DNA from: Dendrolimus kikuchii
Lineage: Eukaryota > Arthropoda > Insecta > Lepidoptera > Lasiocampidae
Direction of reading: 5' to 3'
DNA length: 64,000 bases
Assembly (NCBI GenBank): GCA_019925095.2
Contig: CM034392.1
Coordinates: 16,339,387-16,403,386, forward strand
Shown: positions 1-11,807 of the stretch, piece after piece
Layout of the letters: every line of letters starts with the position of its first letter
Position numbering within the stretch: position 1 is the first letter of the stretch
Program-made: the position numbers and the translations under genes
Notes under the pieces: generated by a model
What the model was told of the DNA's origin: nothing
Databases searched by the model: none
Seen by the model: only the letters and a program-made list of their open reading frames with translations

Positions 1-1960
1 TTAAATGAAGTGTTTTGCGTTATGTTAAGTTTCTTAGTGAATAATAAAACTTTTTTCATAATTTGGTTGAAAATTATGTCTCTCAACGTAATTCATTAAA
101 TTTTCACTACAATTATTTAAAAGAAAATAAATTAGAAATCTACTAATAGTAGCCCTGAGTAAAGTCCTAGCATAATAATATGTGTATAAATGATGTCACG
201 TTTATTATTTCATCGAGGTAAGTTTTACTAAGTATTTATTGCGAAATTTTTCCGCGTACAGAGGTTGTATGGAAGCGACAGGTGAAGTAATGGCGAATAT
301 TTTCTCTTTATTGCGCGAAATGAAATGTTTTTAGTGAATCGTTGATGTAGCTACTTACTAGAAAATTTATATATATAATTCAATAAATTTTTAGGAATTT
401 GATAACAAAATGATCAAACATAATAATTAATCGTATAAGCATTATCAATAACATCCAATTATTATTGGTCATTGAATTTGTTTTTGAGCCGATATCAACC
501 AAATTGGTTCATTCATTCAACATAAATTTAAAACATTCAATGTCATTGAATAATAACTGTCGCGTCCTCTCAGTAACTTTTACTTAGCGTCGGTAGCTCG
601 GTCGTTCTAAGTGCACCACGGTCTACCAACACCATATAAATCTACTAAGTTAATATATATTTAATAGATAGTACCTACAGAATCTTATTTCCAATTAAAT
701 TTCATTATCTGGAAGCTATTTCGTGGCCAGATATTTTTAAACTTTGTTTACATTGACCAAAATCATTAGTATCGCAAACGCCGAAGATTTCTATCCCTTT
801 CCACTATAAACATAGTTTGGATGATAAATTTTGCTCTTCTTACTCGAGCCTCTTTGCCGGCGGTACTTGTCTTAGACATTTAAAACTGACTAATTGTATC
901 AACTCAAAGGAGTTTTTAACAGAGTTATTTTCGCGTCGGCTTGAATGGCAAGCTTTAGTAGAATATAAATTGTAAAGTGTCTAGAAGAAATTATCACTCG
1001 TTGACATCGTAATATTTATATGTACCTAATAAATATTACGAGTACATAATATTACGTTTTTTCATATGTTTCTTTGTTGTTTGCGACTTTGTATATGCCT
1101 ATTTTCCTGAAGCTTTGTATAACAAGCCAACTACAAAGTTTATTTACGGTGAATTGGAGAATTTTACACATCGGTAATCTTGATTTGAACATTTCCTCAT
1201 GAGGTTTTCCTTCACCGTATATGTCAACACGTCAGTATTAATATATATAGGTATAGTTTTCATCATTCGTTAGGTTAACAATAAATGCTCATTGAACTGA
1301 ACATTATTACATGATGATTCTATAAATGCCTCACTACCTGGCTTAGACTTGAAAATACAAAATAAACTTAGAAACTCGAGTACAATTTTTGAATAATTTG
1401 ATCTCAAAAATATAAGGCACGCTCTAATATTTTTTTTTTAACTACGTTAATCTTTTATAGTAACTTCTGGCACGACACACAACAACATACGTATCAGAAG
1501 TTAACGCAAACGAAGCAGCCTGGCGAACTCTTGTCAAGTGTAAAAGCTGTAAGAAAGTAAGGAATCCTTTCTAAATAATTTTGATTCAAAGAACTTCGTA
1601 TAGTAAGGTCGATCATAATATTATGTCACTTATACAATTCTAGTAAAAAATTCGAGTTTAAACGATGGACTTGAAACTATTATCTGAGATACAAAAGAGG
1701 CATTACAAGTAATTTGCAACAAGTCTCCTTGTTAAAAACAAAATAGTGCAACCCTACAATAATTAATATCAACCTCTATTATATCCAGACTACATAATGA
1801 AATCAGTTAATCCCTCTACAAAGGGTCTGTTTTTCATTAATGGTATTTGTCAAAGCTTCACTTCTGAAATGCAAATTTTCTCAATTGAAACATCTTAAGA
1901 ATTCAAACAAACTTAAAGTTTTGTTCTGACTCTATTCATTTTACAGAATACTAAATTATA
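1..1960. other. AT-rich intergenic DNA, no gene seen
   Basis: I see no coding potential on either strand. Stop codons are frequent in all frames and there is no splice-bounded open stretch with conserved motifs. A short segment near 1175-1225 resembles the body of the SINE type seen again near 43,880, described separately. Confidence 0.6.
1175..1225 (+). repeat. SINE body fragment
   Basis: The stretch with TTTCCTCATGAGGTTTTCC followed by TTCACCGT resembles the body of the tRNA-derived SINE near 43,870-44,020, where a similar TTTCATCACAATCATTTTC-TTCACCGT run occurs. No tRNA head is visible here, so this is at best a truncated copy. Confidence 0.35.
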
Positions 1961-1974
1961 TATTCTAGAACAAC

Positions 1975-2090
1975 ACCCAGGCGAAAACTGACACTGGAAA
2001 CTGTAACATGCCGAAATTTAAAAAGTATTCGAATCCACGTTATTAGAATAAGACGCGAGTGCTTTATCCACTACGCTACCACGATTTTTC
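1975..2090 (-). repeat. tRNA-derived SINE head
   Basis: Read on the minus strand, 2082-2067 gives an A-box-like GTGGTAGCGTAGTGGA, and 2036-2025 gives a B-box-like GGATTCGAATAC. The spacing and order are those of an internal RNA polymerase III promoter. The cloverleaf is not intact and no discriminator or acceptor pairing is evident. This therefore fits the tRNA-like head of a SINE rather than a working tRNA gene. Confidence 0.6.
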
Positions 2091-2218
2091 GAGTAGATCC
2101 AATAAATAATCTTAGTTTCATTAAAAATTACTTTGAGCAATAAATTATTTTATAAATATCACATCACATTTCATTTATGTATATTGAATATGATTGACAT
2201 TAATGTATGTATGTCTTG

Positions 2219-2221
<3 letters not shown>

Positions 2222-2289
<68 letters not shown>

Positions 2290-2296
2290 ATATATT
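2222..2296. repeat. (TA)n microsatellite
   Basis: About 75 bp of nearly uninterrupted TA dinucleotides with one TTTA interruption near 2276. It sits just past the 3' end of the RLE-type LINE fragment, which reads on the minus strand toward it. Confidence 0.95.
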
Positions 2297-2347
2297 ACGA
2301 AAATAGGTTCCCCTATAAGTAAAAATAAAAAACCAAAGACATTGAAT

Positions 2348-2989
2348 CTAAAATACATTATGTAGCAGATCACTGCCAACGGGGAACGTGCCCAGAAGGC
2401 TGGCTGCATTGCCACGCTGTATGGCAATGCTTGTTTGTTGTGCAAAATATGAGCCAGCCTTCTGATCACGGGTAGTGTCAAAGAGTTTCTTACATATGTC
2501 TTTATAGAAACTCTTTGCCGACGGACCCCACGGGCCTAATGTTTCAACCCCAAACGGCACAAATATGTAACCCCTTCCTAAGGCTCCATATTTGCGCCGT
2601 TTGACGTCCTCAGCTGAACCGGCAGTGTTGCCAGCCCCTGACTCGGTCTTTGGAAGATGTGACGGGGCCAGTGTGTCAACACAGGTCGCATCCCACACTA
2701 GCGGCCGCCCTATCTTCCAAGGGACGAGTGACATTCCGTCCGGTCTCTTGCCATCGTCACGCACCAGGCCATTTGGTTCCAGAATGGCCGGGACGCCGAC
2801 GCTGACAAGAGCTCGGCGAATGATGTCGTTGAGGCTGGCATGACGAGATCTTCTTCCTGCGCTTTTTAAACATGACAACCCATGGTGTCCAAATCGGTCT
2901 ACCATAACTCCACATTGACAGTGATGTGGTACGCAACATGGTGCCCCCAGGCGCAAACTCGCGGCTAATCGGAATGTAAATTGTAATTG
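2348..2989 (-). mobile_element. Non-LTR retrotransposon 3' fragment with restriction-like endonuclease
   Basis: An open frame of about 210 codons on the minus strand lacks a convincing start and runs in from upstream, so it is the C-terminal end of a longer protein. In order it shows a CCHC-type zinc-knuckle-like pattern (C-Q-C, then G-H-H and a C), a conserved SRHASLNDIIRRAL stretch, and then a PD-(D/E)xK-like core: RPDG, about 14 residues on WDAT, and later KRRKY. That order (zinc knuckle, PD...D, K..KY) is the signature of the restriction-like endonuclease (RLE) at the C-terminus of R2/CRE/Hero-type LINEs. No reverse transcriptase remains upstream: the frame fades into AT-rich DNA by about 3000, so this is a 5'-truncated copy. 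The 3' UTR probably runs toward 2300. The exact clade cannot be fixed by eye. Identification as an RLE LINE is strong inference from motifs. Confidence 0.75.
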
Positions 2990-3010
2990 AATATTACTTA
3001 ATTTGTTAAG

Positions 3011-3241
3011 GTGGGCTACATCTGCGTTAGTGTTAAAGATTTAAGCCGTTTCACGCAGATTTTCCGATGAGTTTAATCCGTTATTTAAGATGGACATTCT
3101 TAATGACGTTTAATATTGACAAATAACGTATGCATAAACACTAATGTGGCTATGCGTTATCGACATTATTTTTAACGCTTTAAATAACACGTATTCGGTT
3201 ACAGCATAAATATTTAACACTAACGCAGATGAAGCTCCAAC
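3011..3241. mobile_element. MITE with ~35-bp inverted termini
   Basis: The left end (GGGCTACATCTGCGTTAGTG, then TTAAAGATTTAAGCC) is matched in reverse complement by the right end (GGAGCTTCATCTGCGTTAGTG, read inward). Only a few mismatches separate the two arms. The 230-bp interior has no coding potential, as expected for a non-autonomous DNA transposon. A diverged copy occurs near 26,076-26,185. No clean target duplication was found, so the superfamily is unknown. Confidence 0.7.
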
Positions 3242-3244
3242 ATA

Positions 3245-4005
3245 AAAGGTTTCTGTTGTTCATTACAGTAGTTAAAATCGTTGATGTCTGGATTAGTTGT
3301 ACATTTTGGATTTTTTTGCATTAACATTTCTTTGGAGTAAGTACATCATAGAAGAAATCCATTAAACTTACTCTTATATTTTTGATTTTAGTTATAATTT
3401 TGAGCTTGAAAATATGTCACAACAGAAATATTTTTAATTACGCTTTTTAATACGCAACTGTAAGTAGCAAGCAATAAGTTAGATGCATTAAGTTGTGAAC
3501 AAGTTTATAATGCTTCTTCGTAATCTTTCCTACTTTTTCTAGGTGTCTATTATTTTTACGGTAAGGTGTTGTTTTATTATTTTTAATGAACTTTCATACT
3601 TTGTTGGGAATGTTAGGTATTATAAAATTATCCGTTTATTTATGCACGGCCAACAATTGTAAAGGTTGGTTTACTTATTCACGATTTTGCATCTGGACTA
3701 CATTTTTTTATCAAGAACTAGAGTTTTCTTCGCCGCTGCTCCGTGTGTCAAGCCCTAGGCACTAGCTTTATTTTAATACACAAAAACTTAATTCGGTCTT
3801 TGACGAATAATAAATAAGACAAAAGAAATTAAGTCCATAAAGTCTAGACAACTACCCATAGAATATAGAGATGTGTCGAAGCCAACCTGATTTGAAGTAA
3901 TACAACAAAGGATATTTTGTTCATGACAACGTAGATATTTTTTAGTAAATTGAAGAATCATTTAGCTAATCCATTTATTCAATGCAAACGACATCATTTA
4001 TCGAG
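3245..4005. other. Intergenic, no feature seen
   Basis: AT-rich sequence without supported genes or recognisable repeats. Confidence 0.5.
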
Positions 4006-4009
4006 ATAA

Positions 4010-4205
4010 CAAGTATTCTAATCCTATATGTCGAATTTCGTTTAAATCCGTTTCACATGATGCTCTATCAGACAGACAGACGAACAAAAAATCTAAAAAA
4101 TGCATTTTTGTAATCTCCTGGTCTGAATTGTCCCCGCTGATTTTTTTCAAATTTTTAAACGCATACTACAAACTCGAACCATTTACAGATTTATTACAAT
4201 ATAAA
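4010..4205 (+). repeat. Dispersed repeat, copy 1
   Basis: Shares a long stretch with 35,780-35,975. Both contain TCGAAT followed by TTTAAATCCGTT, then ATGATGCT/GTGATGCT, a CTGGTCTGAA...TCCCCG block and ACTCGAACCATTTA, ending in an AT-rich tail. Most likely it is a non-autonomous transposon or Helitron-like family. No terminal motifs were fixed. Confidence 0.55.
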
Positions 4206-4209
4206 TAAA

Positions 4210-5255
4210 TAGAAGACATATGATTTCTGCGAGATATGGACCCAAAGTGTACTTTGACAAATATCTCCGGTTGAGCCTCAACAAAGTGCAAATAATTGAT
4301 TACTCAAAACTCGATTGGCCTATATAACTTCATAGTATACTTGCATATTCCTTCAGTGATTTATGCAAGTTGTCCCATAAATCGTGTTGTCCATGACCAA
4401 CCACGTATTAACCTTCGGAAGTACTATTTTAGTTGTCCGACCCGTATCTTCCTTGTTGAGTAGACCATAGGTTAATTAAAGGGTTTAGAACCAAAAACGC
4501 CTCTTCATTTGTATAAAGATTTTTGAACAAAAATCGTAAATCAATTATGTTTAATACCTAACTTTACTTTTTATAATCTTCTTCATTAAGAAACGGTTTG
4601 TACAAAAACTTTTGAATTTAAATTAGAAATACTAAGAAATAACCAAATAATAATAATACATTTATTTGTCCAAAAATAGTAGGTATAGTATATATAGTAA
4701 TAGGGTATAGGTAAATTAGCTTAGAGAAGTTTTTGCGTATGTACCTAGTAGTACTTGTAGGTATATTTACAGGAATTCTAAACTTGAAATTTAAAATTCC
4801 TTGTACAATCAACAAAAGAGGTTCGTTACATTTTGAAAAAGAAAAAATCTTTATAATGAAAAGTCAATGATGAAAGTCAAATAAATAATTATTATTTTAC
4901 ATCGCTAGTTGTTTGAGTATTAATTACTTTTTATGTTTTTCATCTTGTTGTTTATTGTTCCATTTTATTTTTGTTACTAATTGTTGTCATTTGATATTAA
5001 AATTGTTGCAAGGGCCCAGCCGCAGCCGCCCGAAAGTAAAACTATTTACCCTAAACCTAAAATGATATAACATGTCTTATATGATCTAAGTCTGTAACTG
5101 AATCTGTTGTTTTATTTGAATATTATGTGTCGTTTAGTCAATATGAAACCGAGTAAAAGCTGCTTCGCACAGCGAATCAGTTTATATGATTACTTATACG
5201 TGGCTATAAATTTAGACACGCTCTCCAATGACAGAATCTTGTACACACGTTCTAA
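4210..5255. other. Intergenic, no feature seen
   Basis: AT-rich, with no open frame of convincing composition. A short GC-rich patch near 5012-5032 is unexplained. Confidence 0.5.
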
Positions 5256-5259
5256 TTAT

Positions 5260-6380
5260 TTTTTTATGTTTGCTTGTAGGCAAACTGCCAAACGGGTCCA
5301 CTTCATGGCAAGTGGCTACATTGCCAATGGATATCTGCAACACTAACAGAGTCGATGCGTTGCCTACCTCGTTAAGACTATAAACATCTTTTTACGCCCT
5401 TTTTGAACAGCCCATATATATAGCGCTCTCACATATGGCATAAAGGAGCGTGCGCCACGTACAGTGCATGACTTCCAGGTATCAAGTAAGTGTGGATAAA
5501 CTCAGACTCGCCCCCGAGCGGTGCGGTGGTAAAATGGTGACGTAGGCACAAAATCAAATAGGTCATCAGAACACTCCCCATGCACAGGAGGTAGAAAAAG
5601 TTTAGAGCCCAACGTCTCTTCTGAGAGTTAAAAGTTCCAAACCGTCTGTAAGGTCGGGATCGTCGACAATGCAGACCGCTCGGCGCTGCAAGGAGTTAAG
5701 TGGGAGCGGCTGGTACTGAAGTGCCCCAACCCAGAGATGGGAGCAGTACTCTACATGAAGACGGTCTTGGGCTTTATATAATAAAAGCCTATGTTCTAGT
5801 GTGAAGTACCGCTTAGCCCTATTGAGCACCCCAAGCTTCGCTTTGCTCTCCAAAAAACCCCAAAATTATACCTCATTCGAAAAGTTGACGCGGATCCCGA
5901 TAGAGTCGGAGATCTTGAGGGGAATGACCTGGAACTGGGGCGCTATCCAAAATGGGACATTCTTAGTACTGAACGGGCAGTTTTCTGTCTTTTTGGGATT
6001 GAAAAAGACGAGATTTCGTCTACCCTAACGTGAGATCTGATCCAGGGAGGTCTCCATTTCAGATACAAGCCGAATTCTGCTTTTCTTGACTTCGTGAGGG
6101 ATATTTCCGCGGCCAATGTAGAAAGCATCACCCGTGCTATCATATCAATGTATATTACTGATCTGCAACATTTCATCGATATGCAGAGTGAACAATGTGG
6201 GCGACAACATGGAGCCTTAGGATACGCCAGCATTAATGGGGTTCGTCTCCGAGCCCATCTCATATCGTCAATTATGACCTTTAATGCTCCGCTCATATAA
6301 AAAGCTGAGCACCCATACGCACAACCTCTCGGGGGTTCGTAGCTGACAAGCTTCGAAAGAAGTTCCATATGTCAGACCCG
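5260..6380 (-). mobile_element. Degenerate CR1-like LINE (RT C-terminus and 3' UTR)
   Basis: The minus strand from about 6380 to 5602 encodes broken pieces of a non-LTR reverse transcriptase. An upstream piece around 6230-6100 has an SPTLFTLHIDEML-like block. The 83-codon piece at 5853-5602 contains KAKLGVLNRAKRYFT and VEYCSHLWVGA, a block typical of the region following the RT domain in CR1/Zenon-like and jockey-like LINEs. Several frame changes and stops lie between them, so the copy is dead. The probable 3' UTR runs on to about 5270, where the minus strand reads TTGCAGATATCCATTGGCAA, then a GAAGTGGACCCG run, then a short A-rich end. That tail resembles the 3' end of the 300-bp SINE-like repeats elsewhere in the window. 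Confidence 0.65.
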
Positions 6381-6535
6381 ATGATATAATGCTAGTAATA
6401 ATGTGATAAATAAAATTCACAAATCTAAGCAGACCTTAGTTAGGGTTCACAGAGAACTAGCTAGTGTTTGATTTCTACGATATTTTCGACGAGTACATTT
6501 TTGTATTTTAATGAAAATACATCAATTTAGATCGC

Positions 6536-6605
6536 AATGCAGCCAGCCTTCTGGGCAGGCTCCGCGCTAACAGTGTACTGCTACATAATGTACTTTAGTT
6601 TTTAA
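6536..6605 (+). mobile_element. 3'-terminal scrap of the RLE-type LINE
   Basis: ATGCAGCCAGCCTTCTGGGC and the following CTGCTACATAATGTACTTTA match, in opposite orientation, the last codons and start of the 3' UTR of the copy at 2348-2989. Only about 70 bp survive, a typical 5'-truncated LINE end. Confidence 0.65.
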
Positions 6606-6609
6606 ACTA

Positions 6610-7479
6610 TTTAGTTTATATTTCAATGTTTAAAGTACACATATAAAGCGGTTTACTGCACTATATTTTATTGAATTTGTTGTGACTAAATTGCGAACAC
6701 TAATTTATGTAAAATATAATTATTATACAAATTAACTTTCACGATTTTATTACTTGGGATTATTGGGGAAAGGCTAAAACGAAGTTCTAATTACTTTAAA
6801 GCATCTGAAATATGAAAGTTCGAAACTCAAATTCAAAATTAGGTGATATATTGCAACTTTTGCCTCTTAAGTGTGCAAGAGCCGTACCCTACTTAAATTA
6901 TAATGGTCCAATAACAGTCCAAAAGTTTAAATTAGTATATTTTTTTTAACTCATAAAATAAAACGGAATTTTCTGAATTAATTATCAAAAACTATAAAAA
7001 TGAGTATGCATCAAAGTTTGATAATGAATATCTTTGAAACATTCAATTTAATCGACTAAGCAATACAGATCATTTTTATAGAGCGTTCAGTTTACTACAA
7101 AAATATACATGGCCCATTTTATAAACTTTGTTTGTTCATAAGTTACAAAATTCATAATCAAAAAAGAAATTTGTCTGAAATTAATCAAAGTTGAATCTTC
7201 AATATTTGATAAACGGTGACATTTACGATAGAAATGTGACAGACCTTTTTTGTAGAGTGTTCGATTTCCTACAAAAAAGTACATTGAGTTTTGCTGCTAA
7301 CTCAATTACTAACGGAGATATGATTATTTTTCAAATCGACTAAGTAAAATATCGAAAACTGTAATGCGGAGGACCTTCCTATTGAAATTAAGAGCTCATT
7401 TTGGTGAGAATTCTCTAAAGGTGTCTAGCAACCCATTTTTCAGAATGACTGAAAAAAAATCGAAATTTTTTGGCCTATC

Positions 7480-7480
<1 letters not shown>
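6610..7480. repeat. AT-rich stretch with an internal degenerate duplication
   Basis: No gene is seen. The block TTTATAGAGCGTTCAGTTTA-CTACAAAAA-TACAT near 7074-7110 recurs in degenerate form near 7246-7285 as TTTTGTAGAGTGTTCGATTT-CCTACAAAAAAGTACATT. AATCGACTAAG also occurs twice (about 7050 and 7336). This suggests an old tandem duplication inside an unclassified repeat. Confidence 0.45.

Positions 7481-7481
<1 letters not shown>

Positions 7482-7556
<75 letters not shown>
7482..7556. repeat. (TA)n microsatellite
   Basis: About 75 bp of pure TA repeats. Confidence 0.95.
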
Positions 7557-7560
<4 letters not shown>

Positions 7561-7775
7561 ATTTTAATAATAAAGTATAGGTATTAATCCTTTAAACAGT
7601 AGTTTGACGTAAGTAGTATCTGTATATTATTAATACGTGCAGCAAAAACTTTGTACCCCTTTAAACGAAAATATAGAAGTATAGTCTTTGACAACAGAAA
7701 CTTATAATGTTCAAACTTATAATTTAAATTAATTATTATAGTCGAATTTCGACTACGGGCGACCACTAGTATTCT

Positions 7776-8606
7776 ATAAAAGATCGCCATCAGAACTGCA
7801 AACACTAGTCACTATGATGAAAGATGACTGTCAGGCGAGAGGCTTAAATTTGAATGCGAAGAAAACAAAGGTTATGGTGTTTGAAAGAGAAGAAACCAGA
7901 ACGAATGCAAGGATAATGGTCGATGATGTTATGCTGGAGCAAGTGAGTGAGTTTGTATATCTTGGATGTGCTTTTAGCAGGGATGGAAGGTACACCGCTG
8001 ATATAGAAAGAAGAGTGAATTTGGGGAATAGTGTGAATGGAGCGTTAGGTAAACTTCTTGGCGCTAAGAACCTCAGCCAGAAGGCCCAGCTTGCCATACA
8101 CAACGCAGTGCTGGTACCTACGCTCACGTATGGAAGCGAGAGTTGGGTATGGAAGAGAGAGCATAAAAGTAGAGTAAACACGGTCGAGATGCGAGCACTG
8201 TGCAAAATCTGCGGAGTGACGCTCGCGGACCGCGTTCGTAATACCGAAGTAAGAAAGAGAGTTGGTCTGAATGAGAGTGTCGGGGTGAAGGTAAGGAAAG
8301 GAATGCTCCGGTGGTTCGAGAATGTAGAAAGAATGCATGATGAAAGAATGACTAAACAGATATACAATGCAAAAGTGGATGGATGCAGAAGTCGTGGAAA
8401 GCCACGACACACCTTCCATGATCAAATTGATCGTGTACTAGCAGAAGGTGATTTCAGGAGCCTTAAGAACAGACGAGCTTGCATGACAAGAGTTATGAAT
8501 GTCAAAGAGGCAAGTGAGGTGTGTAAGAATAAGCCTAAATGGCGCTCTGTTGTTCGTGCCTACCCCGCAAGGGAACTGGCGTGAAGTTATGTATGTATGT
8601 ATGTAA
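7776..8606 (+). mobile_element. RTE-type LINE, 5'-truncated 3' half
   Basis: An open frame (ATG at 7814, but the frame is already open upstream) runs 256 codons to 8584. Its protein matches the C-terminal half of the reverse transcriptase of RTE-like elements common in Lepidoptera. Seen in order: GLNLNAKKTKVMVF (RT palm end), FVYLGCAFSRDGRYTADIERR, LTYGSESWVW, a LRWFENVERMHDERMTKQIY block, and a terminal RSVVRAYPARELA. The catalytic F-x-D-D motif is missing, so truncation removed most of the RT and the whole endonuclease. The stop is followed at once by a short (TGTA)n run, the simple-repeat tail expected of RTE elements. A second copy of the same 3' end lies at 50,995-51,062 in reverse orientation. 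The open frame suggests recent insertion, but no product is expected to be active. Confidence 0.8.
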
Positions 8607-8609
8607 AAA

Positions 8610-8904
8610 CTGGGAAAGCGAAGTGTTCGAAAACCTCAGGATGCTTTAATAAATCCCAAATTAATGTGGAAAACGTGAACGAAACGTAAAAGATAAAACA
8701 AGTATAATGGTTATTTAAACTCCTTACATTTGCGTCTACTTTGCCAAACTAGCGTAGCTGATATAGGTACTCGACAATAAAAAAATTGCATGCCTACTGG
8801 ACGTATTATATAATGGTATCCTTGTTTTTTTTTTGAAGTAAATTAATAAATGGTTAAAACCTAGTCCAGCACTGTCAGGATTCGAGTTTTGACAGGCGGC
8901 AAGA
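8610..8904. other. Intergenic, no feature seen
   Basis: AT-rich spacer between the RTE tail and the solo LTR. Confidence 0.5.
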
Positions 8905-8908
8905 ATAT

Positions 8909-9379
8909 TGTTACGAGTTGCAGGACTCGAATTAAAATGCCGTTAGAATTACTATAGAATTTATTAGAACTATACAAACGCGTATAACACAGGTCCAAAT
9001 ATAACTGAATACAATCAGTTCAAACGTAATTCGCGATACAATAACACGCGCAAAGTCCGCCACTATATAGATTATCGAATGTACACACGTCTTGTCTCTC
9101 TAGTGGTCATCGCTTGACTGCCTCACCCCTCCGTTGGGGCATTGCTTTATACTGTACAAATACAATATGTCTGTAGAGTGAATTTCTAAGAATCACACCT
9201 GGCTAATGACTACCATAAAGATTACAATACACAATGGGCTATTTTTCCAATCACAAATGTTAAACACAAAGTAAACAAAAGAAGACGGTCATAAAAGCGC
9301 TTCAATGTTATTAGCTTAAACACCGACGGCTAATAAATGTGCTTTGTTAACAAATATGCAGGTGGCCCGAATTGTAACA
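8909..9379. mobile_element. Solo LTR, 471 bp
   Basis: The segment starts TGTTACGAG and ends TTGTAACA, giving the TG...CA termini and short inverted ends of an LTR. It is flanked on both sides by ATAT (8905-8908 and 9380-9383), a 4-bp target duplication of the size made by Ty3/gypsy integrases. There is no internal coding region and no second LTR nearby. It is best read as the product of LTR-LTR recombination. Transcription direction cannot be decided. Confidence 0.75.
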
Positions 9380-9384
9380 ATATC

Positions 9385-10400
9385 TTAAGTAGTAATTTTA
9401 ATAACCTCGACCTTTTTATCTGTGTATTCTCGTATCTTGCGGAAAGTACTAAATAGATGTAATGAAAGTACAATTTCAATAATCATCAAAAAGTAGGTAG
9501 AAGCCAGTTGCAATCATTTATTTCTAAAATATAGGTTAAGGATTAAACAACGTACTTTATCATTTTGCACTGATATGAGGCTACTTCTCATCCTTGCAAT
9601 ATCGAAATAGTAATTAAGACAATGTACGTTTCTATCCGTTTTTAAATGTACACGAGGCAAAAGTCCAAAACAACAGCAGTGTCGTATGTAAAGCAGGTTC
9701 AGGTACGTCGTTCTGTCCATTTCGGGCATTTTTCGGGCATTCCCCTTTAACGTATAAGTGACTTCTATCCCAGGTCTATAAATACTAAGTAAAGATTTCT
9801 TATAAGGCCTTTAATTAATTTTACGTGATTCCAAATCTAATTTCTTTATAAGATATAAAACTTTATAATTGTTATGTAATGAAAGCCCGTTTTAAAAGGG
9901 ACTTTTTCTTTGTGTAGTCTGAAAACGCTGAAACACATTGGAAGTAGCAGATAATTAATAACCAATTCAATAACGGGTACTTTCAAAGTTCTTGGCATCT
10001 TTTCAGCAACACAAAGTTCCCTTTTTGTCAGATGCCATCTAGAAATATTTCTTCGAAAACTTTGGATGCTTACTGTGCCAGCAAATTACTAATTATAAGA
10101 TTGTGTTAAATTATGTTTAATACTTATTCCTGCTTACTTTATTATTTCTACATATGACACAACCTTTATTGAAAATAAGAACGAAGTTGTAATGGAGATC
10201 TAACACCAAGGACTCGTTTGTATTCAAATTGTCTAGAAGACTGCTTACTTTTGAATCGAACCCTGAGATTTTACCCGGCTAAAATAAAAACCCATTATGA
10301 AATCATAAGGTTTTTTTGTTATTGTATAGTCAAGACTTTTTACGCATCTTACAGTTACACCTAAGACTTAATTTAGTTCTATACGCAGCTTATTGAAAAA
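9385..10400. other. Intergenic, no feature seen
   Basis: AT-rich, without supported genes or repeats. Confidence 0.5.
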
Positions 10401-10404
10401 ACAT

Positions 10405-10645
10405 ACATTATACGTTTTGCAGATGATAAAGCCGCTTTAGTAGATTTAAAATCTGCATTAATAAGTTTAATACAATACATGTATCCAACATTTAAAGAAA
10501 TAGGCCTAAAAATAAACATGAATAAAACAAAAATAATGACAATAGCCAATAATCTATACACACCAAGCCCTATAAAGTTAAGAGATCATAAATTCCAACA
10601 AGTAGAAAAATTAAGATATCTAGGCATGTGTGACTTCTCTAGAAT
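10405..10645 (+). mobile_element. LINE reverse transcriptase remnant
   Basis: One frame without a supported start reads IRFADDKAALVDLKSALISL, then MYPTFKEIGLKINMNKTKIM, then a QVEKLRYLG block. F-A-D-D is the RT catalytic motif, and G-L-x-[IL]-N...K-T-K with a following Y-L-G is the usual palm/thumb continuation in non-LTR RTs. Codons are very AT-rich, unlike the other LINEs in the window, so this is probably a different family. It breaks down after about 10,640. Confidence 0.7.
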
Positions 10646-10649
10646 CGTT

Positions 10650-11800
10650 GTGATTTGAAACTCGATGAAATAAAAAAGCGACACTAAAAATACATAAACA
10701 GATAAATGTATAGGACTAAGCCTGCAAGAGAATAAGATAGAATACATTATAATTAATCATTTAATCACTGCACATACAGGTAGAATTGGAAATGTTTTGA
10801 AGTTTTTCGTTAACACTTCTAATTTCGTGTTTTCAAGCTTAAATATATTATAACGATATAATATATGAAATGTGATGTTACGAAATTTAGAATCCCTCAC
10901 ACCCCTAGTCACACTTTGTTTCACTTCTACTGCGTGTTAACTGCATACACACACACACACCTTTTTTTATGAATAATGTCGATTCTCAGAGTGCTTTAAG
11001 AACAATAAAATAAGCGTACCACAATTTTACTCCAAAAAGAATAAGATTCCTGCTAAATTGTAGCTTATTATCCTTATCATACATAACGCTAATGTTGGTA
11101 CACAAAAGACTTCAAAAATAAAAATAAAATTTTACTCTGTTTATTTCACCCCGTACAAGTTACTATAATGGGGTTGTACAATATCTCATTGCGTAGGGTA
11201 GAACGACGGAGGGCCTTTGGGGACGCAAAAGGAAAACAAGGGCTCTTCACAAACGATGCTTTAGGGCTCGCCAAAGAACAATAACGAACCTCAGGCGAAA
11301 GCTGAACTCATTTGGTTTCAAAATGTATATTACTCGTCAAGCGAGTACATTTTACTTATTAATTTCATAAAACGAAGTAAATGTGTTCATAGCGTCAGGT
11401 ACCTAACCTTCAGGGTACGTTACGTCCATCCATTAGTCCGTCAGTCCGTCTATCTTTGAATCTGCCAGTGATTTCTCTCAGAAACTATTGGGTCTCTGTA
11501 GATGAAATTTAACAGGAAAGTGTAGTTTCATAGCTCGTGGGCTCTACTGGCGCAATTTTTGTGCTTTGGAAATAAGTATTTACATCTATATGTGTCACAA
11601 TCAGCGTAAAAGAAATTTTGTTTGGATGTCTGTTTGTTCCTTCTATCTGTATGGTCCTTAGAATGAACCAATTCTTATTCCAGTAAATAACTAAAAATCC
11701 GATTACAAAATTTAATATATATACTGAGTTAGAACATAGAATGGTTAAATAGCGTGTTTATATTATATTATGCTAAAAAGAGCCAAGTCACCTATTTATC
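10650..11800. other. Intergenic with weak Helitron-like repeat text
   Basis: No gene is seen. Around 11,420-11,700 runs such as TCCATTAGTCCGTCAGTCCG and a later ATGTCTGTTTGTTCC are of the kind found in Lepidopteran non-autonomous Helitron-like repeats. I could not define ends. Confidence 0.35.
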
Positions 11801-11807
11801 TAAACTA

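Noticed and set aside
2021..2084. tRNA gene on the minus strand
   Set aside because: A- and B-box-like motifs exist but the arms do not pair as a cloverleaf; fits a SINE head.
5801..6300. Plus-strand frames in the CR1-like copy
   Set aside because: Antisense shadows of the decayed LINE.
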